From assembly GCF_034190915.1 (NCBI RefSeq), contig NW_026947490.1:70049494-70113493 (forward strand): a stretch of 64,000 bases of DNA. The letters run 5' to 3'. The notes below the pieces were generated by a model that searched no databases, had not been told where the DNA came from, and was given only the letters and a program-made list of their open reading frames with translations. The position numbers and the translations under genes are program-made. Shown here piece after piece: positions 11,372 through 23,322 of the stretch. The first letter of the stretch is position 1, and each line of letters opens with the position of its first letter. Source of the stretch: Cavia porcellus (Eukaryota; Chordata; Mammalia; Rodentia; Caviidae).

Positions 11372-13076
11372 CTTTCTGTAACACATTTGCTTTGAAAGCA
11401 CAGGTGTAGTGAAAACTACCACCAAATCAAAGCCAACATGGCAAAGGAAAGACTCACATTAATATCATCATTGGACACCTGGATTCTGGCAAATCCACCA
11501 CTAATGGCCATCTGATCTACAAAGGTGGTGGCATCCATAAAATAACCATTGAAAAATTTGAGGAGGAGACTGCTGACATGGGGAAGAGTTCCCTCAAGTA
11601 TGCCTGGGTCTTGGATAAACTGAAAGCTGAGCATGATCATGGTATCACCATTGGCATCCCCCTGAGGAAATTTGAGACCTACAAGTATTACATGACTATC
11701 CCTGGAAACAGATACTTTATCAAAAACATGATCACAGACATACTTCCAGCTAACTCTGCTGTCCTGATTGTTGTTGCTGGTGTTGGTTGGTGAAGTCAAA
11801 GTTGATCTCCTAGAACAGGCAGATCCATGAGCATGCACTTCCAACTTACATGCTGAGTGTGAAACAATTAATTGTGTTAACAAAATGGATTCCATTGAGC
11901 TACCCTACATCCAGAAGAGATATGAGGAAATTGTTAAGAAAGTCAGCACCTCCATTAAGAAAATTGGCTACAACTCTCACATTGCAGTGTTTGTGCCAAT
12001 TTCTAGTTAGAATGGTAACAATATGCTGGAGCCAAGTGCGATTATGCCTAGGTTCAAGGGATGGAAGGTCACTCATAAACATGGCAACACCAGTGGAACC
12101 ACAGTGCTTAAAGCTTTGGATTGCATCCTTCTACCCACTCATCCAGCTGAAAACCCTTTGAGGCTTCCTCACTATAAAATGGGTGTTATTGGTACTATCC
12201 CTGTGGGATGAGTGGAGACTGGCAGTCTCAAACCAGGCATGGTGGTCACCTTCACTCCAGTCAATGTCACAACTGAAGGAAAGTCTGCTGAAATTCACCA
12301 TAAAGCTTTGAGTGAAGCTCTTCCAGGGGACAATGTGGGCGTCAATGTCAATAACATGTTTATCAAAGATGTTCATCTTGGAAAAGTTGCTAGAGACAGC
12401 AAAAATGCCCCAATGATGGAAGCAGCTGGTTTTACTGCTCAGGGGCTTATCCCAGCCAAATTGGTGCTAGCTCTTCCCCTTACTGGATTGTCAAACAGTT
12501 CATATTGCTTGCAAGTTTGTTGAGCTGAAAGAACAGATGGATCACTGGTCCTGGGAGAAGTCCATACATTTGAAATCTGATGATATTACCATTGTGGACA
12601 GACAATCCCATGTGTGTTGAGAGCTTCTCTCACTCCCCATCTCTAAGTGGTTTTGCTGTTTGTGATGAGACAGACAGCTGTTGTGTGACATCAAAGCAAT
12701 GGACAAGGAAGTTGCTGGAGCTGGCAAGGTCACCAAGTCTGCCCAGAAAGCTCAGAAGGCTAAATGAATATTACTCATAGCACCTGCCCCCACAAGTTTT
12801 AATTTGTAGTGGAAGATCAGTCTCAGAACTGCTTCTCCCAATTGATCATTTAAATTTAATAGTGAAAGACTGTGAATAACAATAATGCATTATAAAACCT
12901 TCAGAAAAAAGGAGAATGGTTTATGGACTGTCTGGGTGTTTGTGTGTGTGTGTGAATTTTGATTAATTTTTAAAACCAACACTTTTTAATCAAAACAAGT
13001 TGATCAAAAATCAGTCACAGAATTTTAAGACCCATTAAAATAAGTTTAATGAGAAAAAAATAAATAAAATAAAATG
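11372..13076 (+). pseudogene. EEF1A1 (pseudogene): EEF1A1 processed pseudogene, full length
   Basis: An intronless retrocopy of the mRNA for translation elongation factor eEF1A1, the GTPase that delivers aminoacyl-tRNA to the ribosome. The 5' UTR is kept from its pyrimidine start ('ctttctgtaacac... acaggtgtagtgaaaactacc'). The start ATG is at 11438, and the G1 P-loop region '[14 protein letters not shown]' is recognisable with one change. '[19 protein letters not shown]' and '[16 protein letters not shown]' follow the family. The end '...AKSAQKAQKAK' stops at 12765-12767, and the 3' UTR ('cattataaaaccttcagaa...gacccattaaaa') runs into an A-rich tail (about 13052-13076). In-frame stops include TGA at 11791, TAG at 12008 (at the family Trp) and TGA at 12209 (from an Arg CGA). 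Small indels shift the frame several times. Flanking 14-bp repeats are the L1-type TSD. It cannot encode eEF1A. Confidence 0.97.
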
Positions 13077-13090
13077 AAATACCTGTCAGA
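13077..13090. repeat. TSD of EEF1A1 retrocopy (right)
   Basis: 'aaatacctgtcaga' directly after the A-rich tail; pairs with 11356-11369. Confidence 0.8.
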
Positions 13091-14039
13091 TACTCAGACA
13101 TCTAGCAGATATTTGGACACGTGGATTGATGCTCATAAGAAACTTGAGAACAGAAATGAAAGTAAATAAAAGGTATTTGAAAAGTTTAAAAATATGAATG
13201 GTAGCAAAAAGAGGAAGGTTTGTAAGCTATGAGATTTACAAAAAATAAAATGTTTGGGGTGAGAATAAGGGGCTGACATCATTTGAGGTATATCAATGCC
13301 ACTAAAGTTCATATGGAGGAAAGGGTGTCCATGCAGGGATAAGGAAGCAGGAGTTAAACCAAAACACATCCAGGATAAACCAATACCACAAAAACCAAGG
13401 AAAGGGGCCTTTCAAGGAGGGGAGAGTGCACAATACCAAAGGTGTCAGAGTCCATAACCTTCCACAGTAAATTTACCACATTTGTTTAATTACTGTGACT
13501 ACTAAAACAAGTATGATAAATCCCCATCATTTTCTCAGGATCATTCATAGGAGGAAGCAGCTTAAAGGCTTAGAGACAGCAGGTAAAGAATTCTAACAAG
13601 CAAAGCATGTGGTCGTGGAAAGATCCATAGTTTCTAATTTACACAAATTTTGGTTTGATTATTCCATTGCTAACAAGAACATTAACTTACCTTGAGTGTT
13701 GGTTTCTAAAAGTTATAAAGGTAAAAATAAAATAATGATGGAAAGTCAGTAGCATAGTAACTAACATAAATTAGGTGGTGAATAAAAAGTATAGTACTTG
13801 TTGAGGATCTTCTAAAGATGGCCTTAAGGAATCTTTTTTACAATTCTTTTGTACTTGTCCCAGATGTGATAAAGAATAATAAAGCAAAACAGAAGTAATC
13901 ACAAGTCCATATATGCCTGAATAGAAAAGTCCTCTCTCTTTTGAGGGTTACCTCCAGAGGGTACAGCTGGAGCCCCTAGAGAAGAACAGAGCAGCACCAC
14001 TTTCTTCCTGCAGCCTGACTTGGCAAGCCTGGATCACCC
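13091..14039. other. Non-coding; holds source-like copy of a short duplication
   Basis: No gene seen. 13241-13286 and 13327-13343 are near-identical to 14257-14302 and 14240-14256 in rearranged order (see findings). Confidence 0.55.
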
Positions 14040-14432
14040 TAACAAAAACCACAGACTTGGTGGCTAAAACCATAGAAATTAATTGTCACAGCTCTAAATC
14101 CTGGAAGTCCAACATCAGGGTGCCAGCTTGGATGAGTTCTTATAAAGACTTCACTCCTGGGTTTCAGTTAGTCCCTGTCACTGAGTCCTCACTAGATGAG
14201 GGAGATAGAGATGTTTCTGTGTGTACAAGGCCTCACCCTGTCCATGCAGGGATAAGAAAAATAAAATGTTTGAGGTGAGAATAAGAGGTTGACATCATTT
14301 GAATCCTCCTTGCAGGATCTCACTGCACCTGTACTGTCTCCAGGGAAGCCCTATCTTCAAATATATTGACACTGGGGGCTCAGGCTTCAGCAAGCAAATT
14401 TTAGGGGGACACAGTTCAGTTCACAGCATAAC
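14040..14432 (-). mobile_element. MLT1-type LTR, antisense, with inserted segment
   Basis: 'aaaaaccacagacttggtggctaaaaccatagaaatta' and the end 'aaattttagggggacacagttcagttcacagcataac' are the antisense 3' and 5' ends of an MLT1 LTR. A ~63-bp stretch (14240-14302) inside it does not fit the LTR and matches sequence 1 kb upstream. Confidence 0.75.
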
Positions 14433-15002
14433 TTTTGATTCCTGATGGATCATCAACAGACACACAGTTAAGTTACCCTAAGAATCTATTCTTTTAGTGA
14501 GAGCACCTGAGGTCAGAAACATGGAAAGAGACATTTCAGCAGCTACTCCCCCCTTGCCTCTGACCTACTTTCTATTCTCTTCTGTTTTGACAAGAATAAT
14601 ACTCTGAAATAATTAAAGAAGAGCTTATTGACAGTTGTATCAATTAACTAAAAAAGAAAGACCATACAAAGGGTTATTTGAAACCCTGATGAATATTTAC
14701 ATTTTTTAAAAAATTACAATAAAAGACACAGTGCCATTAATCTCCCTCAGAATTCTCCTTCTCCATTAATCTCCCTCAGAATTCTCCTTCTCACTTCAAA
14801 CACACATATCCCATCATTGGTGACGCTTTCCAAGGCAGATCTGGAGTCCTCTCTAAGAGGAGCCTTTATGGCTTGTGATGAGAAAGAGTGCTTACTACTG
14901 CTCAGTACCATCCAGCGGAAAGCTGCCTTGTGATACATCCTTGTCTACCTTAGTCAATGGGCATGGCAACGTCTGGCTTTGGACTCTCACCTAAAGTCAA
15001 AA
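14433..15002. other. Non-coding, with a 29-bp tandem duplication
   Basis: The 29-bp unit 'ccattaatctccctcagaa...' is present twice, at 14734-14762 and 14763-14791, with no mismatch. Otherwise nothing recognised. Confidence 0.6.
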
Positions 15003-15123
15003 TGACCATGAAAGAGTGAATATTTTGAGTTGATTCGAGACAACAAAGCAACCATGACAGTGAAGCTAAAGGCACTCATGAAAGAGGACTTTCAGAACAG
15101 CTTCAAAAAGTGACAAGAATGAT
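15003..15123 (+). mobile_element. Possible mariner-like transposase remnant
   Basis: 'ttgattcgagacaacaaagcaacc...aaggcactcatgaaagaggactttcagaacagcttcaaaaagtgacaagaatgatgg' resembles the nucleotide pattern of the HTH/linker region in mammalian mariner-like transposases (pattern 'F.S...DI....L..I.E.DFQ.....W..RW..C'). It is short and broken, recognised from memory of the pattern only. Confidence 0.3.
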
Positions 15124-15221
15124 GGATTCAGTGTGTGAAAAACAAAGGGGAGTGTTCTGCAGAAAACTAACATCAGTGTGTCTTTTACACCAGTATTTAT
15201 TTATTTCCTTATGTATTTATC

Positions 15222-15332
15222 TATTTATTTTTTGAGACTAGCTACATAGTGCAGGCTGTCCTTGAACTTACGATGATCTTCCTGCCTCAGCCTTCCAAGA
15301 GCTGGGATTACAGGTGTGCAATAGCATGTCCC
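15222..15332 (-). repeat. B1 SINE, antisense
   Basis: 'tttgagactagctacatagtgcaggctgtccttgaactt...cctcagccttccaagagctgggattacaggtgtg' is an antisense B1. Confidence 0.9.
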
Positions 15333-18300
15333 ATAACACACTAATACCTTTTCAGGGACACAGCACAGTTTTCAGCTATACCTGGAATATCTGATCCTTC
15401 CTTCAGATAACAGGGAGACTAGTTTTCCTTTCTGAGATTCACATTTTTCTTTCTCGGTAAAAGCCTGGATCTTGAGCCTGCTTCCCCACTGAGCAAGTGT
15501 ACCTGTGACAAGAGGATCCCGTGGAGGGAACATTCCCAGGTTCAGGAAACCCAGACTGTAAATTTAGTTACACCAAAATCTCTCAGAGCACCTTGGTCGT
15601 GTTGCTTAAATCTTAGAGTTTAAAGTCTTGGTTTTTATACTTCATTCCAACCCTATTGTGAAATAATACTAACAGCAAAGAAAAATTTCTAAGGCTCAAA
15701 ACCTTAAGGCTCAGATCCCATAGCCTCCAACTCACAGTCTCCTGCTAGAGTTTATGCACAAACTTGGTGATTTTCCCATGAAAAGAAACAAATGTATTAG
15801 ACATTATTTTCTTAATGCCTTTAGAGAAGGAATAAAAGTAAAGAATTTCTCTTACAAATTTAAATAGTGTAGATTAAGGTTTACGTTCTACATGTGTTAG
15901 CACATTAAGCATAAACCTAAGAACACAGCCCAGGAGGCAGGATATTAACAGAGCTTTTGCGATCTTGGCATTCTCTCCAACAGTGTACCTGTAGACAAGA
16001 ATCTCAGTACCAGCAATTTGATAGAGTGTTTCCAAAACAACAGACCACATAACTTCAAAAATACCAGTGCAGCTGGAAATTATTTGATACTGGTAGGATG
16101 AATGGTATAGACATTTTGGCTGACTATAAACAAGGCAAAGACACAGCAGAAGCTAACATTACTCTTCTTTCATCCAGATAAAAGATCATACACTACAGGA
16201 TGGGCAGTGCACTGTTCCCTGCAAGATGCCATCCTATCCTGGAGAGCCCTGATCAGCCTGGCAGATGCTGTGCTCTTGTTGGCAATCCTCTTCCTCTTCA
16301 GCCCCTGCTCCTGTGACCATCTGAACCCCACAGAGCAGGTAAGGCACCCACAGGTCATCCATCTCCTGTGAGGTAGCTTGACTCCTCTCTCCTCCCTTGG
16401 GAGAAGAAGCTTAAAAACATCCTGAAATCCATAGCAATACACCATGTACTCAAAATTTGTCAGTAGAGCAGATCTCCCGTGTTCCCATCACAGAAAAGGA
16501 ATTGTGATGAGGGAAATGTTCATTAGCTAGGCTGTAGTAATGTTTACTATGCATCAGTGTATACACATATCAAAACCTCACAGCACGTAAATAACTTATT
16601 TGAGGAAAATACTTCAGTAAATCAAATTGTGAAGAAGTAATCATGCAAATTGCTTTGCCAGTGTCACCTCTGTTAATTTTTTTAAATTGACAAGAATTTC
16701 ACATATTCAATGTGTACACTGTTTTGACAAATATATTTATTGCCGAATGATTAAATCAAGCTACTTAATATGTATTACTTCACAGGCCTATGCTTTCCTT
16801 TTGTGGTTAGAACACTTAAAATTTCTCTAAATAGCTTCCCATTATACAATGTTTTTATTAATCACAGTCAGCATAATGTACAATAGGTCTCTGTCACTGA
16901 CAGCAAACTGTTTTTCTGTACTTGGCCCTTAACAGGCTGCAGCAATGCAATGATCATATTCCTGCACTTTGGGGAGGGGACAAGTTACATTTTTACAATG
17001 CCCACTAAGAAAAACCACACTGAAAATACATTTTTAGTTGTAACATTATAGCTTTATAAAAATAGCCCGAAAATCAAATCATTTGATGTTAAATATTCTT
17101 GAGTAGTAGAGTGATGACCCGATTCTGATTTCCCCTTCCTTTGCAGGATCATGCTCAGCCTCTGCACCACCCTCCTTTCCACCTTTCTTTGCTTCCAGGC
17201 TGCAACCTGGTGACCTCCCCATCTGCACCTTGGTTCCTGTCACTCCAGACCTCACAGAAGCCGTTTACTTCTAGCCCTTGTCTCTGCAGCTCAGTCCTCC
17301 AACTCTTCAGCCTCCAAACTCATCAAAGACAACAGATACACAATCCATTTTTTCTACATTTCTGCATCCTTGTGGCTTCACAATCCTCCTTCCTCTACAC
17401 CCATGTTCTAGCATTCTGCTTGCAGGGGCTGGGGGTGGGGTTCAAATCTCTTCCTCCTGCATTATACTCTGAGTCCAGCCCACAACCTCAGGGGAAATAC
17501 AACTCTCTACTTCTAAAGTTCTCCTTGTGCTGACTGATCACAGATTAATTTGTCCAGGAGCCCACCACACTACCTGAAAATCCAACCACATTTTCTCCTG
17601 CATTCGCTTCCCATTTCCCTAAATTCTGTGTAAGAATATTTTCCTCCTCAAATCTTCAATATCTTTATTGCTGCCACTGTCAGCTAATGACCACCATTCC
17701 TATTTATATATCAAGGAAGATTTTTTAAAAAGACTATCACGAGGAAATTGCCCTGGCCTCTCAGAACTGCTTGTCCTCCTGACTCTGCACCTGTGCCCTG
17801 TTTATCCACCTTCGTTCCTTTTACAAGAAGTCAGTGGTTCTTGGGTCTAAGATCAATTTTTTTATGCATGCACTTGTTCTTAACATCACCAATCTCCCCT
17901 TCTCTATTGGGTTTTTCTCAACAGTATTCAACCTGTTCATTCTCTCATTTTGGAACTGTAGACATTTGTCATGGACCTTATTAGTACTAGTTACTTTGGG
18001 ACTATTTTTTTTAAAAAGTCTTGAAATTATAGCTATTATCTGACACCCCCCCCCACACACACACATATACACCTTCTTTCTTAAATACACTTTCTTGAGG
18101 TTTTTGCTCATTTCCAAGGCTGTTTTTGCTGTGGGAAACCAGCCTCAAGGCTATCTGATTAGAGACAGTTCCCAGTCCTCACTATGCTTCACTTCTCGCC
18201 ACATGTGACACACTTGTTCTGGCTCCTACTCCACACCATCTTCACATGGTTTCTGGGACTCCATATTCTGTTGGTTTTCCTCTGTTGTTTGGGAAGTCTT

Positions 18301-18889
18301 TTATCTCTATTTTAAAGAAGTAGTTTAGAGACATGTAGATAACTCTTGGATTCTTTTTTCATGGAGGAGTTTTTGCACATGTCTGGTAGGCAGAATCAAG
18401 AGAAGGACAGAAGGGTGAATAAAACTACAGGCAGTCTGGGACATTTCATACATTTTGGGTAAATCATTTAGTTAGAAGAAAGCAAAGAGATCAGCCTTGG
18501 CATCATGTTTTTGAGTTAGCTGAGGAGGAGCATTGAAGACAAAAATCCAGGTTTTCTCGTGGATTCTCTATGCAGCCTTGACTATTAACCACAAGACCTG
18601 GTTCTGACTATCTCAGGGTCTGGCAAGCACCTTAAACTACTACAGTAATTAGACAAGGTCTGTATTATTTCTCTGGTTCCAAATTTTGGAGCATTCTGGA
18701 GTTCGATAATTAGAACTATTTTTTCAAATCTAATTACTAGTGACTCCTTACACCGTTGTCTATCATACCACCTAGATATTGCCAATTGTGGGTTCCTGTA
18801 ACTAACCACCTGGTCGACATTGCTACTTAGTTATTTAACAAACTTCTCCAATAGCACATATCCTAAATTGGTATTACTTTGTACCACCT
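15333..18889. other. Non-coding or intronic sequence with one candidate exon
   Basis: Apart from the candidate exon at 16178-16338 I see no coding motif. The ORF at 17141-17533 is pyrimidine-rich and lacks a recognisable domain. A short CA tract lies at 18046-18065. Confidence 0.5.
16178..16338 (+). other. Candidate internal exon with hydrophobic segment
   Basis: A 161-bp stretch is bounded on the left by 'gctaacattactcttctttcatccag' (branch-point-like CTAAC, pyrimidine tract, AG) and on the right by 'agagcag/gtaagg', a strong 5' splice site. The frame from 16180 is open for all 53 codons. It encodes a central hydrophobic run ('ALISLADAVLLLAILFLF', residues 23-40) followed by a Cys-containing tail, and continues out of frame phase 0 at both ends. 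It could be part of a membrane or secreted protein. I do not recognise the family, and an open run of 53 codons can occur by chance. Treat it as a hypothesis. Confidence 0.25.
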
Positions 18890-19580
18890 CAGATTGCTTC
18901 TGCCTTACTCTTCTGCACTGCATCTGCATCCTTTCAGATACTATGGTCTAGGACACTGGGGTCTACCTGGACTCTTCCCTTCCTGTCCCACATCCAGGTG
19001 TTTAGCAAGTTCTCCTAACTATACCTTCAAAATATATCTAAGGCTTACTCTCTTCTCATTGCCCTTTTCTAAATCACTGTCAACTCTCTCCTAAGTGGCC
19101 ATCAGATCTCTCCCTTGGCATTTCTCCATCCTATGGTGGTGTTTTAAAGTAATATCATGAAAGATCTTAAATTAGCCTTCCGATGAATCCTTGTCTCATC
19201 CAGGGTAAATATTAAACTTCCTACATTAATTATCAAAGTCATGCATAATCTACTCTCCTTACCTGCTCTCACTAATGTCTATTTTTCTTTCTCTGGCTGC
19301 CTCCATCAGGTCATGCAGGCTCCATACCACATTCCAACACACCAATCAAGACCTAGATCAAGATTCCTGGCTGATTCCTCTGCCAGATAAGTACTTTCAC
19401 TGCTTTCAAACATCTCTTTGTCATTTCAACAGAGAAGCCTAGCACTTTTTTAAAATTAAAAAAACTCTACCCAAGGCAGGACTTTCCCTTATCTCTCCTT
19501 TATTTCTTCCCTAAGTACTGACATATTACTGATATTTTGTAGAGCACTAACATCACACATTGTCTTATGATCAGTATGTA
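18890..19580 (+). repeat. Ancient L2-like repeat
   Basis: Runs such as 'aaattagccttccgatgaatccttgtctcatccagggtaaatattaaacttcc', 'atgcataatctactctccttacctgctctcact' and 'ctctgccagataagtactttcactg' follow the order of a mammalian L2 3' half. Strongly diverged. Confidence 0.45.
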
Positions 19581-19683
19581 TACAGTAAAATTTAAACACT
19601 GTAACTTTTGTCTGTTCCATTTAAATGCCTTGAATGGTACCTGGACACACTGAGCATTTACAACCAATTAACTAAAGAATATT

Positions 19684-19790
19684 ACGTTTTACAGGTGAGG
19701 AAGCCACATTTTACAGATGGAAAGTTAAGTGGCTCTTCCACTAGGAAGAGAGTCAGCTCTCAGTGGTTTGCTCCAGGTTCTGTACAACTT
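19684..19790 (-). repeat. MIR SINE, antisense
   Basis: 'ttttacaggtgaggaagcc...ttacagatggaaagttaagtggctcttccactaggaagagagtcagctc' follows the antisense MIR core. Confidence 0.5.
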
Positions 19791-20040
19791 AATAGTAGAA
19801 GTACGAACATGGCTATATCCTCAGCATCTTGTATATTGAATAATTGAATTAATACATTAAGGAAAATGAAAGATAATACAAGTTAATTTAAGTTTAAAGA
19901 GCTCTACATGGCTAGTAGCTGCTGCATTGGACAGTACAGAGATAAAGGGTGCAGAATGTGATGATCTCTGTTGTATTTCCATTTAATCTTCTGTAGAAAA
20001 ACAGCTCCTGCTATCTCTGGCCAGAAGCACTCTTGTTCCA

Positions 20041-21557
20041 AAAATCACATAAGCATTTCAATAGATGCAGCGAAAACATTTGACAACTCCAACCGCTGTT
20101 CATGACAAAAACCTAAAGAAAATTGGAATAGAAGATCTTTATGTCAATCTGATAAAAGCCATCAATGATAAATAACAGCCACCATCATTCCAACTGATCA
20201 AAAACTAAAAGCTTTCACTCTGAAATCAGGAACAAAACAAGGAGGTCCACTATCACCACTCCTATTCAATATAGTTCTGGAAACAATGTCAAAGCAATGA
20301 CACACAAGGAAGAAATAAAAGGAATAAAGAAAGCAATAAATTGACATGATATCTACATAAAAGATCCCCAAAACTCCACCAAAGACTCCTAGAGTTAATA
20401 ACCAAATTCTGTAGTGTAAATTGACACAAATTCAATGCTAAAAGTCAGTAGCATTTTTGTACACAAATAAATTCACTGAGAGAAATTAGGCAAACATCAC
20501 CTTTCACAACAGTATCCAAAAATGAAATACATAGGAATCAATCTAATGAAGGAAACAAAAGATCTTTACATTGAAAACTATAGTACTCTGAAAAAGCAGA
20601 TCAAAAGGCTATCAGAAAATAAAAAGATATCCCTAGTTCTTGGATAAGCAGAACAAATGCAGTGAAAATGCCCATACTTTCAAAACTGTTATATAGATGT
20701 GATGCAATCCCAATAAAATACCTCACAGAATTGGGAAAACCATCCTAAAATTTACATGGAACCAGCAGAGATACTAAATAGCAAAAGCAATTCTGGGCAA
20801 GGGTAAGGGGGGCATCATAGTAATTCCTGATTTGAAGTTATATTACAGAGCTGCTATGAACAAATAAATTCAAATAAATTTCTCTCAGTGAATTTATATC
20901 TGCTAAAAACAGCATGATATTGATAAAAAAAGCACCAAGGTGCTGATAGTACTGTGTTCATTCCTGGAAGCATCAAGAGAATCTTTCTTTGCCTTCAAAA
21001 CTTGGAAAATACATCAAAATTTCTTGGCCTGTGGCCCCCTCCTCTATCTTCAAAGCTAACAGCGTAGTATCTTTCAAACTTTTTCTAGTATCCAATGAAA
21101 CAGAAGTGCAAAACCAACTTAAAGCACATTTGTCTACTTTATATTTGCCAAAAGGTCCAACACTTTCACTGGAAGAAGGCTAGCTTCTTTAATAAATATT
21201 GTTGGGGAGGAAACTGATTTTCCTTATGCTAAAGATTAAACTTAGACCCATATGTCTCAATGTGCACTAAATTTAAATTGAAATATATTAAAGATCTAAA
21301 TATTAAAACAGAAACTTACACTCTGCTAGAAGATAAAATAAGTAAAACTCTTGAAGACATAGGTGTAAGCAAAGACTTTATGAACAAAACCTTAGTCACA
21401 TAGGAAATATTGCAAAGATTCAACAACTGGGATCGCATCAAATTAAAGTTTTGTATAACAAAAGAAATGACCAGCAGAGTGAAGGGACAACCCACAGAAT
21501 GCAAACAACTTTTGCCTGTTGTTCCTCAGACAAAAGACTAATATCTACAAAAGTAAG
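20041..21557 (+). mobile_element. L1 ORF2 fragment (RT to C-terminal part)
   Basis: Starts at 'aatagatgcagcgaaaacatttgac' (the RT 'DAEKAFD' region) and runs through 'gtccactatcaccactcctattcaatatagttctgg' to 'ccacagaatgcaaacaacttttgcc'. The catalytic FADD-type stretch is lost in a small deletion near 20330, and many stops are present. It is split at 21557 by the provirus. The continuation 'gaactaaa' plus a long A-run is at 25253-25279. Confidence 0.85.
21552..21557. repeat. 6-bp TSD of provirus (left)
   Basis: 'agtaag', repeated at 25247-25252. A 6-bp TSD is the class II (betaretrovirus/IAP) footprint. Confidence 0.92.
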
Positions 21558-22040
21558 TGTCGATGTCCGCTCCCGGCCGGCAGGAAGGACACACGACACA
21601 GTCTGGTAGTGGACAACCTTTTCTTTTTATTTTCCTTCTCCGTACAGCCTGCCCTGGGTTCTCCCAGCTGAAGCCTCCTTTGGTCCGCTTCCCGCGGCTC
21701 CTTTTGTGCTTCAGTCTGCCCCAAAGCCTCTACCGGTCCGCTCTCCGCGGCTCCTTTTGGGCTTCTACTTCCGGGCTTCTATCTGGCTTCTACTTCCTCC
21801 CAGGGGTGGCACCGGTATATATACGGATACAGTGTCCAATCATGTTAAAGTAAGCAAGGCAAGCTGATTGGCTAACATCATCAGTTGCTAGGCAGACTAT
21901 ATTGTTGAGCGGGTTGTTTACGCGGTAAGCAGGAAACTAACATATTCGATGGGAGGGGTAATCTACCTCAGGCTTCACTCTTTACTACAGGCCGCACGTC
22001 CGCCAAGTAAGGCGAACTATCACAGACGCGGCTCCCAACA
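21558..22040 (-). repeat. 3' LTR of provirus
   Basis: 483 bp, TG...CA ends. Signals on the minus strand: CCAAT (complement of 'gattggct' at 21865), TATATATA (21815-21824) and AATAAA (21626-21631). A GC-rich motif 'gtccgct(t/c)(c/t)ccgcggctccttttg' occurs twice (about 21679 and 21736). Confidence 0.95.
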
Positions 22041-22054
22041 TCTCCCCCTATTTT
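22041..22054 (-). promoter_or_regulatory. Polypurine tract of provirus
   Basis: The minus strand reads AAAATAGGGGGAGA immediately before the 3' LTR, the expected primer for plus-strand DNA synthesis. Confidence 0.88.
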
Positions 22055-22535
22055 ATTTTTTATGAATGTGCGCATCGTAGCCCTTCCTGGACTGGGTGCA
22101 GAGGCTTATGCCCTATGCGTAGGCCCACCGTAGGTCCTTGGCTTAGACCCTGGTTGGCCATGCCATGGTCTGCCAAGGCCCTGAGGCCCTCGTCCTTTTT
22201 CTAGGGCCAGGCACAAACTGGACGGAACCTGGATGCACACAAGCTTGCACTCATTTCCTCTCCGTAAAGAAATCCCCTTGGAGAGAAATTTAGACCTGGG
22301 CAGCATCTAACAGTCCAGCGGCTTACGTGCAGGATGGGGTAGGGCCTGGCTTAGGTCGAGTCGTGCTGGGGAGGCACGCTCTTACCCGTCATTGACTCAT
22401 CTACCCTGCTGTGTATTGTCACCTTATGGAGGAGAATGAAGGATGCCCGCCATATCTAGACTCGGTCGTGGGCCAATCGAGCAAGCCATGCATATGCCTG
22501 AGGATCTTTTTGTCCATTTCGGGCTACCGCTATTT
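22055..22535 (-). other. Post-integrase non-coding tail of provirus
   Basis: Between the integrase stop and the polypurine tract no env-like reading is visible (longest minus frame 66 codons, no signal peptide, SU/TM motif or transmembrane span). It fits an env-less IAP-type tail. Confidence 0.7.
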
Positions 22536-23250
22536 CTATTCATCTTGTTGGTTGGTCTGTGATGGATCTCCGGTAGGGCAGGTCTGATCTTCAGTCGAGG
22601 GCTTTGTTGCCCGTGTCAGTCTCTCCGGTATCCACAGTGGTTCTCGTCCCGGTTCCTGTGGGAAAACACAAATCGCGCCTCGGTTCCAGCTGACCACTGG
22701 ATCCGGGCCCATCCATTGTCCTGTCAGGACATCTTTCCACTTCACCCACCCTTTATGGTTGGGGGAAGGGTTGCAGTGCTCCACAGCTGGGGAGCGATTA
22801 TCATTATTTAAATTTAAAAAATTGTGTGTGAATAGTGCCATGGATAATCGTGCCTTTGGGGCCAGGCCTTGGCCTACTCCCCCTTTTTGTTTTTGTAAAA
22901 TTTCTTTGAGGCTTCTATGAGCCCTCTCAATGATTCCTTGACCTTGGGGATTGTATGGGATACCATGTTTTAATTGAACCTCCATCATTTTGCAGAACTC
23001 ATTGAAGGCTTTGCCTATATAGGCTGGTCCATTATCAGCTTTTAATATTTTTGGTTTGCCCCATGCGGCCCAAGCCGCCAGGCAATGATTGATCACATTA
23101 GACACTTTTTCACCTGTTTCTGCTGTTGCAAATATGACGTGAGAACAGGTGTCTGTGGAAACATGAACATATTTAAGAGTCCCAAACTCCTGTATATGTG
23201 TGATGTCCATCTGCCAAACATCACCAGGGATCAAACCTCGAGGGTTTACT
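22536..23250 (-). pseudogene. pol (IN part): Retroviral integrase (C-terminal part of pol)
   Basis: An open frame of at least 232 codons covers the integrase catalytic core and C-terminal DNA-binding domain. It shows the D,D-35-E triad: Asp in 'WQMDITH', Asp in 'KADNGPAY', and Glu in 'GIIERAH' exactly 35 residues later. The end has the SH3-like C-terminal domain ('[16 protein letters not shown]', '[17 protein letters not shown]'). Upstream in frame '[11 protein letters not shown]' is still legible to about 23250, where the ID SINE and the deletion cut off the N-terminal zinc-binding (HHCC) part. Integrase joins viral cDNA to the host chromosome. Without its N-terminal domain, protease or a Gag-Pol context this fragment should be inactive, although the frame has not decayed. 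Confidence 0.92.
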
Positions 23251-23289
23251 CCCCCTTTTTGTTTTTTATTTTTTATTTTTATCTTTTTC

Positions 23290-23322
<33 letters not shown>

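Noticed and set aside
11416..11895. 159-codon minus ORF
   Set aside because: Antisense shadow of the EEF1A1 retrocopy.
21557..21853. 98-codon + ORF repeated as part of 107-codon ORF at 24736
   Set aside because: Both are antisense readings of the two identical LTRs, not a duplicated gene.
22055..22535. Possible env remnant
   Set aside because: No signal peptide, transmembrane span or SU/TM motif; too short.
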